Shown here: positions 44,116 through 55,541 of the stretch, piece after piece
Numbering within the stretch: position 1 is the stretch's first letter
How the letters are laid out: each line of letters opens with the position of its first letter
Source: Echinococcus granulosus
Taxonomy: Eukaryota; Platyhelminthes; Cestoda; Cyclophyllidea; Taeniidae
NCBI RefSeq assembly: GCF_000524195.1
Contig: NW_020170493.1
Coordinates: forward strand, 46,113 to 110,112
Length of the DNA: 64,000 bases
Direction of reading: 5' to 3'
Made by a program: the position numbers and the translations under genes
Notes under the pieces: generated by a model
Told to the model about the DNA's origin: nothing
Seen by the model: only the letters and a program-made list of their open reading frames with translations
The model's database searches: none

Positions 44116-47100
44116 TCAAACGGAGGTGGTGGACCCTCGCCCCACCTCCGTCACCTCGTCAATCGTCTCGTGACTGCCACGTCTGGAGAGCGCATTTGCA
44201 GTGTTGGTCACTGAAAAGGACAAAGGAAAAGGAGCAGAATAGAAATGAAAACAGTTATGAAAGCCGAGTGGATGGGGTGGATGGATGGATCTGGGAGGCA
44301 CTCACGCAGAGCCGTCAGCTCCTGCACCGAGGCAGCCATCTGACTGCACCGACGGCGACATGAACAGCTGCAAGTCGGGGTAGTTGCTGTGACCACGGGG
44401 CGGGGGGAAGACGAGGCTGCCTTTCTGCCATCATTGCTTCCACGAGATGATGATGATGAAGCAGTGAGGGATGCAGCCGCAGTGTGGTGTAGAAGACGAA
44501 GCGCCTGGGCCAGCGTTTCCACCACATGGGAGATCAGAGTATTCGTCTGGGAAAAAACAGCCAGGAAAGGTCGATCAAATGCTTTCATGGAAATTGAAGG
44601 GAACGATGTAAGATGGGGCAAACTTACCGGATGCCGATTGAGCAGTGCGCTGAAATGACCCAGACTGTGGCGAATCAGTCTGCGAGCTTTCGCGTGGTCC
44701 GACGACGCACATTCACCTGGACAAGGAAGGGGGAAAACCGCAGTGAACAGGTGGACAAACTAAATACCAATCTGCCACCTTCTGGCGTTGTCAAGAGCTG
44801 CAGCCTATAACAGGCGGCCCCACACAGTAGTCAGTCGAATCCGCTATTAAACCCCAACAACTTTCTGCAGCTTGATGGCTTCGGTCTGTCGCACTCGTCT
44901 CAGCCTAATTGCCACGACGATCTTGGTCTTGAGGTCACCGTAGGCACTCAGCACTTCCGATAAGCTGGAAATAGGGGACACACCAGCTCGCAGACCCTAA
45001 CAGCATTGCCTTCAAGGGTGAGTCGGTCGCCTGTGCCACTTCACAAAGACTTTTTCCTTAGTGGAAACCTATTATCAATAACCGAATCCGTGGCGGCTGG
45101 AGACTGACAAGAGAACGCCCACCGAAATCACTTCCACTGTCCAACAACTGCCCCAGTCACTGGCCTTGCATCATGACGAGTGGATTAAGTGGGGTCTGCA
45201 CCGAGGGAGTTAAACTCGTGTTCAGCCAAGCATAATGTGACCTGTCACAACTCAAGAAGACGGAATAAGACAAGCCATCGACTTGACACGTTCAAATTAG
45301 CCTGGAGAATGAATGAGAATACGAGTGGAGCGGTAGACAACCCACCAGCAGCGTTGGGCGCTTGAACAGAGGTAAGCAGGCTCTCCAACTGTTGCATCAG
45401 CGCAGCGAAGAGGCTGGTCAACTGGCCGGCACACCGGTTCAGGTAGTCCTGCAAGTCCGCAATCGCCTGACGACACAATAAATGAGGTGAGGAATAAGAC
45501 CAAAGCAACAGCAGGAGACAGAGTGCGCATGCAGCTCACCGCAAAAGGCTGAGTCGGGTCAGGGAATGAGACGGAGAGGGAGCTGGGTGTGGTGGTGGAG
45601 GGGAGAGTGAGCTCGTCCATCAGGGAGGCGCTGGTATCCACACTCGTCACCACCTGATGATTCGCCTCTCCCACCTCTCCCTCCGTCTCTATGGAAGTGA
45701 TATGCTGGGACTCCAGGCGGGTGGAGAGTTCGCGCACCGTTGCTCCGATATTCGCCATCAAGGAGCTCACTCCGTCGACGCTGGAAGGCGGAAACGATGG
45801 TTAACGGACTTATCGACTATGCAGGTGTCCGCGTCTGTGAAAACTCACCACTGGGGTAGGGAGTACGCCTTCGAAGGCGACATAAGAGAAGCACTGGTAG
45901 TAGCACTGACAGCAGCAGCAGGAGCATAGTATCTCCCACGAAATAAAGTGACACTCCTCCTACCGTCATCAGCATCACTTCCACAGCCACCAGCATTCAT
46001 TCTGCAACAGGAGACAGCGACATCTTCCACAGAGCGCAGTTGGAACTGCGGGCTCTGACTATCATTCACGCCCCGGCGGTCCTCCAATGGAGAGGCGTCG
46101 TCTTCTGCCCTGACGCCTGCTTCAACGTCAACTTCGTTGTCCTTCTTCCCTACCTTGGTTACAACAACCGCTGCAGCAGATTTGGGAAGTCTTGGCACAG
46201 AATGAAGAAGAAAGCGGTGTCAAGCGGAAATGGTAAGTCGGATGGGTGGTGCAGAGTGAAAGGGTTTTGAGGAGATGGATGAACAAGTAAATGGAAATAC
46301 AGACCCATCTGAATAAACAAACGTTCAGATGGGTAGATCAGAGATGCTTGGAAAAAAAAAGCAGATTTCTGAATAGATAAAGAAACTCACGATGGTCCAG
46401 CACCTCCATCGGCAGCAGAGGCACCATTCGCATGACAGGAAAGAGCCAACGTCTCCAGCTTCTTAATCATTGCGTTCTTCATCAAAATCTGCTGCCTTAA
46501 CCTTTCCAACTCTTCCAGGAATCCCTTTGCGCGCCTCTCATTGTCCATCACAATCCTCTTCAACCGTCTTGTTTCCTTCATTGAGGACTCCAGCAACTCT
46601 GCCCTCTTCCCCAACCTCGCCTTTAGATCGAAGGCGATGGCTTTGAGCTCGGGATACTTGCGGGCCTTCTCTCGCATGGTCTCGTCTAGCTCACCGTTGG
46701 CGTCGTCAGCCACGGTGGTGGTGTTGGTGGCAGCTGCAGTTGTGATCTTCTCGGCATCCATGACTCGACGCCTGAGAGCATCCAGTGCCACCTGTGTCTC
46801 AGCAGCGGTCATGCGAACCGACTCAAGATCGGCCTCGAGGCTGACGACACGGACATCCTTGGCCTCTACCTCTGCCATCAACTCTTCCTGATGGGCCAAA
46901 AGGTCCTGGCACTGGTCTTCGGCTACCGTGGAGGAAAGAAAGACGTCAGGAGAAATTACATCATAGCCCAGAGGCCTTATTGTCCAACCAATGGCACCAA
47001 CGGTGGCGTTAACGAGCCAGCCAAGTTAACTGCCTCGCATGCACAAGAAGAAAGTCGGGCCACTTTTCAGACCCTATCAAAATCGTCCCCCCCCCCCAAC

Positions 47101-50100
47101 TCCCCTACTTTGACAGCAAATGACGCGTAAGAAAAAAAAATCTAAAGGGTAGGAAAAGGGTCCACTTTACCGGTCGCAAGCTTCGATTCAGCCAATTCAA
47201 GGAGAGTTGAGTACTTCTGCGTCACCGCCTCTATCGCCATTTCGTGCGCCTATCAGGGGCGAGAGAGGAAAGAAATATTGCGTACACTAGGAAAAAACAA
47301 GTTGTCACTGACCTTTGACCCAAAAAACAAACACTTACCCTGGCCTCTTCACTCAACTGTGCCTCCGAAGCGGTGAGCTTATCCTGAAGGCGCAGAAGGT
47401 CCCCTAGCGACTCCTCCAGCTTCGCTGACAGACTGGACGCGCGTTCCGTATTTTCAGCTAGCGAGGTCTGCAAATGGGACGAAGGCATTGGTAGTTCCAA
47501 AGCGCTAGGCAACCGGGTCGGTGCCGACACGAACATGGAATGAATGGATGGATTTGCGGCAGGTGAGAATTTGGTAATAACGGGAGGGTAGATAGAGAAG
47601 CGATGCAGGAACAAAACCAGAGGGAAAAAGGACGGCAGTCCGTACCTGCAACTCAACCACCCTTGCCTCCAATTCCGCAGCACTAGCCTGGGCTCGGTTA
47701 AGGCTCTGCTCCATTTCCGCAAACTCCACCTCCTTGGCCGCTGCGGCAGCCTGAATAGCTGCAATGGAGTCAGCATGCTTGCGGTAGGCCGCTTCCAGCT
47801 CCTCCGACACCTGCACGTACGTAGCCTGCAGTGCTGCGTTAGCCGACGCGAGTTGCTCGCAACGTGCCGCGTACTTCGACAGCGCCGCTTCGTGATCCTT
47901 CAGTGGCACGCTAGGTGCCGGTGGAGGCGTCTGCGCCTCTGCTACAGCTGTTGTTGATGTTGGTTGCTGTGATGTGAAAGACACCTGTATGAATTGTGTG
48001 CATCACTCACCGGACCCTCTCTAATCAACCACAAGTCTCCCTTATGCTTCTAATCTTCCAGCAACTCCACGTCTGCTTTTCACCACAAGAACTGATCAAT
48101 GGAAAAAGATGTGTCAAATGGTCGAGACTGCAATATTTCATCTCTACAGCCATCGCTGAATTCAGATACCTCGCCTTCCACTCACTGACTAGCAATGTGT
48201 CTATTGAAGAATACGGTTCCTTTTTGGCCAAAATAACCCGCGAGTTTCTTGCTTGAGATGTGGTGACAAAGCATACCTGTGACCTTATGTTCAAATGGCT
48301 CAACGCGATTGCTCTCAAACACCAAACCTTAGTTATTTGACGCGTGATGGAGCGGTGACATTGGAAAGTTGTAGGTCAACTTACCTCATGGCGAGGAGCG
48401 GAAACGTCGGCCGAGGCAGTCTCTAGATGCACAAAGCCTTCGTTGAATTGGTGCTCAAGCAGCCCCAGCTGGGAGTCACTGAATGGAGGTGGAAATGGGA
48501 AATAATTAAGAAGCACAAGTTGATGATCAATCGTACACTAGTTAGAAAGTGCAGTTCCACACTTCGTGAATGCAAGTGGATGGATACATCAAGCGCCACA
48601 ATCAACGCCGCTAGCATTCCATAGTCGATCACCAGGGCATTTATGGAGGAGGGAAAAAGGTTCACCCGACTTCCCCAACAGAAAACATGAAGTAAGCACA
48701 AAAAAGCCTCGTTAAAGACCCATTACTCGCTAACGCAATCAACATTGCAATCCACAATCCAAGCCCTTTTTAATGGCATACAGGCCTAGAGTGAATTCTA
48801 CGTTTGTCTCTAGAAGCGAAAAAAAAACAGCACTTAGTCTCCCAATGCGGTCTTCAAAATGTCTACTTTGTTCTTTTCTATCGTGATCCTCATCTGTCCA
48901 CCGGACAGCTGAGGAAGGAAAAGACTAAGAATGGGGAGCGGCACATTCCTCAAATGCGTTATGGATTCCGCTCACGGGTAATGAAGAAAGGAGTCCTGCA
49001 CAGTCTTTTAAGCGTAGCACTCTCTTCGACCAATTGACTAGTCCTCAAAGAAGCTCCTCCTGAACACCCTTTAGTTGCATCGAATTTCATCGAGTGAACA
49101 GACCTCAGCCACCAGTGCTGTATGACCTTCTGTAAGTCTGCAATTCACCATGACCAACTGCATCTACTACAGTCCACCACACACACACACACACACGCAA
49201 AGCACAATCTCTTAGACATGGACTGGAGTGTTTCAGACCTCGAAGACGACCTGTAAGTGGGTGGTTCAGGGATAACCGATGACTTCCGGATCAGTCACGC
49301 GGTCAGCAAACCACCCTACACGCACGTGAAGGAAATGAAGGAACAACAATGACTTCATGGTCTCTCAATCCCACTACCCACTACCTGCTAATCCATGGCA
49401 TCAGGGCGGCAGTCATGTGCTCAGCCACCGTCACGACATATCCTTCAAAGGTGATGTGGAAGCGCACCAATTGTTGCATCATCAATCACGTTAGGAACAG
49501 CTGCTGATTGCTCTTAACACGCGAATCTCAAATGAGGTTGACCAAAAGAGGGAAGTTATTTCTTGTTATTCAGGGCAGAGGGTCTTCCTGAGTGACTGTC
49601 GGACAAAAGCTGACTTCCGCCTCAACCTTAGGACGGAGTTAAACTTCGTTCGTACTGTGGGCAAGCTCAAACCACATCGGTTCCGACTCAAGGCCAGAAG
49701 AAGAGCCGAGTGCCACATCGACACTGAAGTATGCGTTTTACAAGCCCCAGCAAGTGACTGTACCGCGTTCCACCGGCAATCCCATGAGATCATTCAGTCG
49801 TCTCGTGTATTTTCAAGTCCCCTGGGATTTAGTGGCATCACATGTGCAAGTAATGTGTGGGGGCAGATATTATGGAGTTAACTATCAAGCCCGTTCATGA
49901 CATTCAACAATGACGAAGAATGGTCTACAGGTCGCAAACAATACTATAATTTCTGGTAACATTGGCTACATGTAGTAAGCAAAGTAAAATCGGAAGAATT
50001 GTCACTCAAAAATATGTTCAATTGAGAAATGATAAGTCAAGACAACTAATCCAAAGGTAGGAAATTTCACTAAATCACCCAATTCGTTTGTCCAACCGCG

Positions 50101-53100
50101 ACCCTGTTAAAATCACACCCGCTGGAACCGCCGAGGTGGGCTTTCAGCTACCGTATCAGATTCTAGGATGCATAGCATTAGCAAAGGAAAGCCCAAAACC
50201 ACAGCTAAGTAGTAGTCAACTGGCAAGGACCTTCCGTAACTTTCAGATAACTCGAAAAAAAGGGAAACATGGACGCCAAATGACTACCGATCAGCCAAAA
50301 GATCGAGTATAATTCAACTTGCATTTCGGACAAAGCAGGTGACTCGAACTCTTCTTTCCTACCCTTCTGCAAGGCATCAATGAGTAGCAAGAACCACTTG
50401 TGCGCCAGATCCCGCCACTCCAAGAGACCACTTGGCTCGGCCACCTCCAGTGTCTGGGCTCGCGATACCACAGAGACGAACCGTGTCACCAACCCGATAA
50501 CCTCATCGACAGGCACCGAAGGAGCAGCGGTGGTAGCAGAGCCATCAGCTGCAGTGCCCTCGTTTTCAGGCGCAGTAAGAGCCATCAGCACTTCCGTGGC
50601 AGCTTTGACCGACCACTCATCGACGGCTTCTTGGATCCGTGCCACCTAAAACAGAAAGAGGATACAGTGGCAGCAAGTTAGCGGGTGGGATAGAGCATCT
50701 GAATAGGGAATCTGGTAATATAGACGCACAGCAAGAGAGATGCGATCGAAGATACGGCGGTTGTGCGCCTCCATACAAGATACGTCGCCAGTGCGAGCGC
50801 TGAGTGCGAGACTGTGGCAGGAGAAGGAGGTGGAGGTGTCGGGGAGATCGTCGGTGATCTCGGCTTGAAGGCCGTGGTGACGGTACTGTAATAAGAGGTT
50901 GAAGGTGGTATTGTCGTGTTGGTTCAACGATGGGGCGTCGGTCATTGCCTTTGCTGGATCGCGCTCCTCCTCTGAAGGAGAAGTGAAGGTTACATTGAAA
51001 TAGAATGAATGGCTAATGAACTTTGGGGGCGTTAAATGAGAGGCAACTGGATACATTAAAATTATTTACAAGGCACCGAGGGGCAGTCAAAATCGGCCAA
51101 TTATAACAAAATAATAAAGAACAAATGCTGCACAATTGACACTGAGCTAATTTGCGAAAGGGCGTTAGATGCATGGGACGTTGGTAACGAAGGTTAAGCA
51201 CTCACTGTAACTCCTATCAGGCGGAAGAATCACCGAAATCTCAGCTGCACCCGCGGCGCAGAAGAAGGACGAGGGGAGGGACCGATTTTGCGACTCCTCG
51301 AGTCCGACAGAGGTCACAACCTTTTGAGCACTCGCCTCCATGCACATACTCGTTGCCATGAGACTGCGGTTCACCGTCTCGTGGAAGGAATGCTGAATGA
51401 ATCGCATGTTGTCGAATTGGTTAAGGAGATTCTTGATGAGGGAGTGCAGACTCTTCAGTCGTTCTAACGACTGTGATGACGCTGCTCCCGTCGCAGTTGC
51501 GGCGGCTGCGTCGGTTGAAGCCTCCACAGTCGCCTTCTCGTTCTCCGACTGAGAAAATGATGCACAGTGCGAGATCTAACTCGACAGCAGTACCCAGAGC
51601 TCAGAAGCGGACAAGCATGGATGGAAACGGAAATAAAAAGTCAAACGTACCTCCACAGCTGAAATTTCCACCTCAAGTCTGCCAAGAGTAGCCTGCAATT
51701 CAGAGACGGTCTTGTCCAACGCTAGGGATGCTTTGTTGTTACTAAGATTGAAAAGCCCTCTACCCAATCCTAGGCTGGATTCGTCACAGCTAGCACCCGC
51801 TGTGAAGCTCAGCCGTGAAGCGTTCGCAGCGGTTGCTTCTAGAAATGCAAGGACAAACGAATACCAGGAAATAACTTACTTTGGCTGAAAGTGTAGACAA
51901 ATATATGTTTTTTAGAAGTGCCACGGACCCTCGTGCCTTCTACTACATCTACACCCAAGACGGAGCATGAGTACCCCAATTTTCCCCAACCTAACAACGT
52001 ACAAGTTCAAAAAAATTTGCCCAAGTCAGACGTTTTGGTAGTCAAAGTCGACAACAGCGAGGCCGATTTCGACTAAATGGATCAAACACCCCTCGACGGC
52101 AAAAAAACGGCAAAAAAACCGCTATTTCCGTAAAAGAACAAAGTGAAATGGTCAATTTAGGGGGCAACTAAAGTAATTGCCACTTCTTTAAAATGTTCTT
52201 CAACATCACAGCCCACTTTTTGATTGAATGCATTGATTAATGGCTAGTTTATTTGCAAACATTGAATCGTTTTTATATAAAAAAGCGCCGTCTTTGATGA
52301 CCTCATTTACACTAGTCAGATAAGCATAAGTTGAGTTATTTTTTGAGTTTCCACAAAATTCTGACCCGTTGTAAAACTGGCTATTTATATCCTGATTTTA
52401 TCTCATATTATAGAAACTTAAAGCACAAATTTCCGTGTTTTTCTGCAATTCCCACGATAAATGTACGCTACAAATGTGGATTGAAAGATGCAGCTCTCAC
52501 CACCTCTTATAAAGATAGAGGTGATGTGGAACCAGAGCTCACCCGCAATAAACGGATTGACCGACTGCGAGAGATCGACTGGGGCTTTAATCATGCTATG
52601 CGAGAGAGTATTGTAGGCCGTTTTCAGCCGCGTATTCGCCTTAACTTGAGCCACCAACCTGCCCCTCAGTACAGCTAACTCGCGTTGTAATTTTGCCAAG
52701 TCACCAGACTGATTGCCAGTTACTTGATGGTCCGCAGTCACATCGAATATGGTCGAGGAGTCATTGTGACGGAGCTGCGTCACCTCTTCAAGTGGTGCTG
52801 TATCCTCTGGAGCGGGTAGACATTGAGATGAAGGGTCTCCTGCCTCGCGTTGGTTGCCACTTGCTAGAGTAGACAACTCGTAGATCGCACGTTCGCGATC
52901 CTGCAGCATCTGTAGACCAATTAGATAGTTAAATGTCCCACAAGATTCCGAAAAGAAAAAAACAAACCCTATCCAACGTCTCAAGCTGTCGAAGGTGCTC
53001 CCGTTTGATCCGCTCATCGTGTTCCTTCAACTGAGCCAACTGAGCTGAAAGCATGTCGTTTAAATTCGCCTGGCAGTTCCGATCACTCACAAGATCGCTG

Positions 53101-54319
53101 ATACGACTGTGCAGAGCTTGCTCAATTTCGTTCCGCTGTGCCAAATTCTTCGCATGAGAGGCCTTTTCAGCTTCTAATTGGTCCATCACCAACTGGAGCT
53201 TCGATTCCGATGCGGTGAGCAGCTGTTTACACGCCGTCAACTCCGCATTCAAGGCCTCGCATTCATACTTCAGGTTCTTGATCGTGTCCTGGCATGTATT
53301 ATGGCGTCGGAGACTTTGATCCGCAGCTATGTTAGGTGATGTTAGTGGATCCCGCAGCGTTTCCAGAGCAGTAGAGGAAACGTTCTCCTTATCATCCATA
53401 TCGGAGAAACGGGGAGCAGGAGCCTTGCCTGGATGCGAAAAAGTTACGGCTTCACGGGGGAATGCTTTCAACTCTGCCTCCAGCATAGCAATTTTTGTTT
53501 CAGCATCGACTAGCTGCTGTTGGAGAGCTGAAATTTCCCTAGAGAGAAGGCAAATCCTCATAAAAGCAAAAATGAGGTCATGAAGCTCAAATGAAGTATA
53601 AACTTACGCTCTTTTGGTAGTTTCGAGTCTAGAAGACTCATTCTCGATTATTTCACATCTACTTTCAGCTCTTCGTTGAGATGATTTTAGTTCCTGAAAC
53701 TCGAGGGTCAATAGGTCATATTTGTTTCTCCACTCTAAGAAAAGAGAAATAAATCCCACCAAAACCAACTTACCCCCTTCACAGGACTCAAATTTTTTTA
53801 TCCATCCATCAAGATCCGCACGTAATTGGTCGTTCTCATTTTTCATAGAAGTTAGCATTTTCCTATCGATTAAACGAAAAGGAAGGAGCTCTTACGAAGC
53901 GCTATCTAGTAGGCGAGCCTTCACATTCAACTGATCCACCAACTGAGAATTCACGTTTTCGAGATCAGTAATGCGCTAGAGATCGGAATGAGAAGCAGAG
54001 CATCACACCATACCATTGCTGGATCATCTGTCAAGCCCTTCTGGTATATTTGTTCGTACTTGTAGCATAAAAGGCTAAGCTTGAAGTTTTCCCGTCTCAG
54101 TTTTGCAATTTCCTAAAGAAAAAAATCAAAAAACCCCAACCAATACCTCAGATTCGTCCGGAACAGTTCGAATTCCCTCGAGTGGAGAACCTATCAGTCT
54201 GGCGGGCAAATTCTTACCCACAAATGAAACACTGGCAACGAATGAGAAAAAAGAGCGACTCCTTACTTCTCGTCAAAATTAGAAGACGAGTGAAAACTAC
54301 CGGGATCAGCAGAAGCCAT
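44116..54319 (-). CDS. Centrosomin/CDK5RAP2-like coiled-coil protein with CM1 motif
   Basis: Probable centrosome or microtubule-organising-centre scaffold; in this family the CM1 motif recruits the gamma-tubulin complex. Twenty-three exons chain in frame to 4773 bases, about 1590 residues: 54267-54319, 54147-54231, 54014-54112, 53896-53975, 53774-53862, 53608-53734, 52968-53538, 52543-52909, 51651-51838, 51206-51548, 50730-50971, 50363-50645, 48385-48422, 47646-47984, 47339-47467, 47171-47249, 46391-46922, 45849-46190, 45540-45780, 45346-45466, 44628-44716, 44306-44546, 44116-44210. The CM1-like segment is at residues 34-75 (GIRTVPDESEE, then KLRRENFKLSLL). Coiled-coil-like heptads dominate residues 47-370, 860-1040 and 1040-1200; other parts are Ser/Thr/Ala-rich. 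The start is ATG at 54319, directly after an acceptor-like TTCTTCTCACATTAG, so a 5' UTR intron or trans-splicing is possible. Exon 13 and the exon 20 donor are the least certain. Confidence 0.75.
44847..44964 (-). CDS. Possible alternative terminal exon of the CM1-protein gene
   Basis: A consensus acceptor (ATTTCCAG, 44965-44972) opens a 39-codon frame with protein-like composition (LSEVLSAYGDLKTK; RRVRQTEAIKLQK) ending at TAA. It needs an incoming phase of 2, which exon 20 supplies only if it uses a weaker donor (GG|GTTGTC) and ends at 45342. The main model skips it, since exon 20 ending at 45346 joins exon 21 (44628-44716) in phase. It could also be a 28-base internal exon using the donor G|GTGACC. 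Confidence 0.35.
48385..48478 (-). CDS. CM1-protein exon 13, two possible acceptors
   Basis: With the acceptor GCATCTAG the exon is 48385-48422 and joins exon 12 (ending 50363, phase 1) directly. With the stronger upstream acceptor CCTCCATTCAG it would be 48385-48478. That version adds a plausible frame (SQLGLLEHQFNEGF) but needs an incoming phase of 2, so an extra exon between 48.5 and 50.3 kb would be required. The donor GAG|GTAAGT is strong in either case. Confidence 0.5.
49030..49110 (+). repeat. Weak third copy of repeat family B
   Basis: Shares CTAGTCCT, a CTTCC/CTCCTCCTG block, GCATCGA and TTCATCGA...GAACAGA with 37921-38010 in the same order and orientation, but it is more diverged. 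Confidence 0.35.
49178..49196 (+). repeat. CA dinucleotide microsatellite
   Basis: About nine CA units inside intron 12 of the minus-strand CM1-protein gene. Confidence 0.85.
53774..54319 (-). CDS. CM1-protein exons 1-5, separated by ultra-short introns
   Basis: Exons 54267-54319, 54147-54231, 54014-54112, 53896-53975 and 53774-53862 are separated by introns of 35, 34, 38 and 33 bases, and the next intron (53735-53773) is 39. Each keeps GT-AG ends, and phases chain 2, 0, 0, 2, 1. Without splicing every frame hits stops, so these are real introns by coding logic. The CM1-like motif spans the junction of exons 2 and 3, with RTVPDESE ending exon 2 and EIAKLRRENFKL opening exon 3. Confidence 0.8.
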
Positions 54320-55541
54320 CCTAATGTGAGAAGAAACAGCAAATGTGACAAATAAACGCCCTCAATATCAGTATTTGATTGAATTGGCCAATGAGATTCA
54401 AGCATTCAAACACAGGCCTTACAAAATCCATACATCATACAAGTCCTATCAATAGCTTTCTAAGTTTTCATGCCATTTCACATGTTTAAAAATAGGTTTA
54501 ATATATCAAAGTTATTTTATGCAAATAATTTTATTCCTGGCCCTGCTTACACAAGTAACAAATTGAGCGCAATAACGACGCCCAGCCCCTTCATATGTGC
54601 CGCAAAAAGCATTAAAGGGTTGTTCGTTATGCCAGAAAATGAATCAAATTGTTTTTTATAAAATGTGTCTTTACTCTCAGGATTTTGACTGAGCAACCTT
54701 TTTAATAGGTAGTTTGGGCGTAGACAAAAATTATTCTTAGATTTTTTGTAGGGAACTATCAAATTTAGCTTGAGTGCAAATGACTTTTTTCTATGGATTC
54801 TTGCCCATACACATATCGAAAAGCGCTATGCTAAATACGTATTTGAGGCTTTCTCTCAAGTTTTTCCAACTTCGAACATTCGTAGTGGGTGTTTTGTTTT
54901 AGCTATTGGTGTAAAGTCCCAACTCTTCTCTAAAACTTCGCGGAACACACGTTACTAACAAATGGGTGATCTTGATCCCCACTGGTATGCCTCTATGTCC
55001 GTCTTACGACGCAAAATTACAGCCTGTGGAGGATGAAGGGTTCCACCAGATAAATGCATATATAAAAGGATACCAAATCGCTACAACAAAATATGTTAGT
55101 ATAAGTTAAGAATACAAAATTTAATTGTGGTGGCTTTTGCCAAATGCATTCACATTTCCCTGCGTTATGTAATTGCGTTTGGATCCTGCGTGTTGACTAA
55201 TGGATAAAGTGAATGAAGCAAAGGTGATGATTCGCTGCTTTTTTTGACTTTGACTCCATGGCTCGTTGATAATCACGTGTAGTACCTCTGCTCTGCAGCA
55301 TATCCATTTAACTATGCCACAAACCTCCAACATCCTCTTACACCAAATCTTATGAATTTATTTATAAAGCCTTATTCTAAGAAAACTTTTCAGTTGTGCA
55401 TTTAAGAATGCCACAAATCTTCTACCCCACCGTTTATTTCTTTTCATCAGTATGTACGCGATGAGCTGACGGATTTTCCTAGCGAATTGCAGAACATAAA
55501 CAGTAGTTTTGATGGTCAAGGCGCCACAGCATTAGGGCCGT
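54320..55541. other. Intergenic region between the CM1-protein and FABP genes
   Basis: A/T-rich DNA with no supported gene. It must contain the promoter of the minus-strand CM1-protein gene and the 3' UTR of the FABP gene. No TATA box was identified near 54320-54400. Confidence 0.45.
55433..55438 (-). terminator. AATAAA poly(A) signal of the FABP gene
   Basis: TTTATT on the plus strand reads AATAAA on the minus strand, 104 bases beyond the FABP stop codon, a normal distance. Confidence 0.55.

Larger units (their letters stand above)
48479..50362. other. Intron 12 of the CM1-protein gene
   Basis: A 1.9 kb intron with a CA microsatellite (49178-49196) and a weak third copy of repeat family B (49030-49110). 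A minus-strand ORF at 49566-49793 lacks recognisable similarity and phase-compatible splice sites, so it is not called. Confidence 0.4.

Noticed and set aside
46541..46891. 116-codon plus-strand ORF
   Set aside because: Antisense of coiled-coil exon 17 of the CM1-protein gene.
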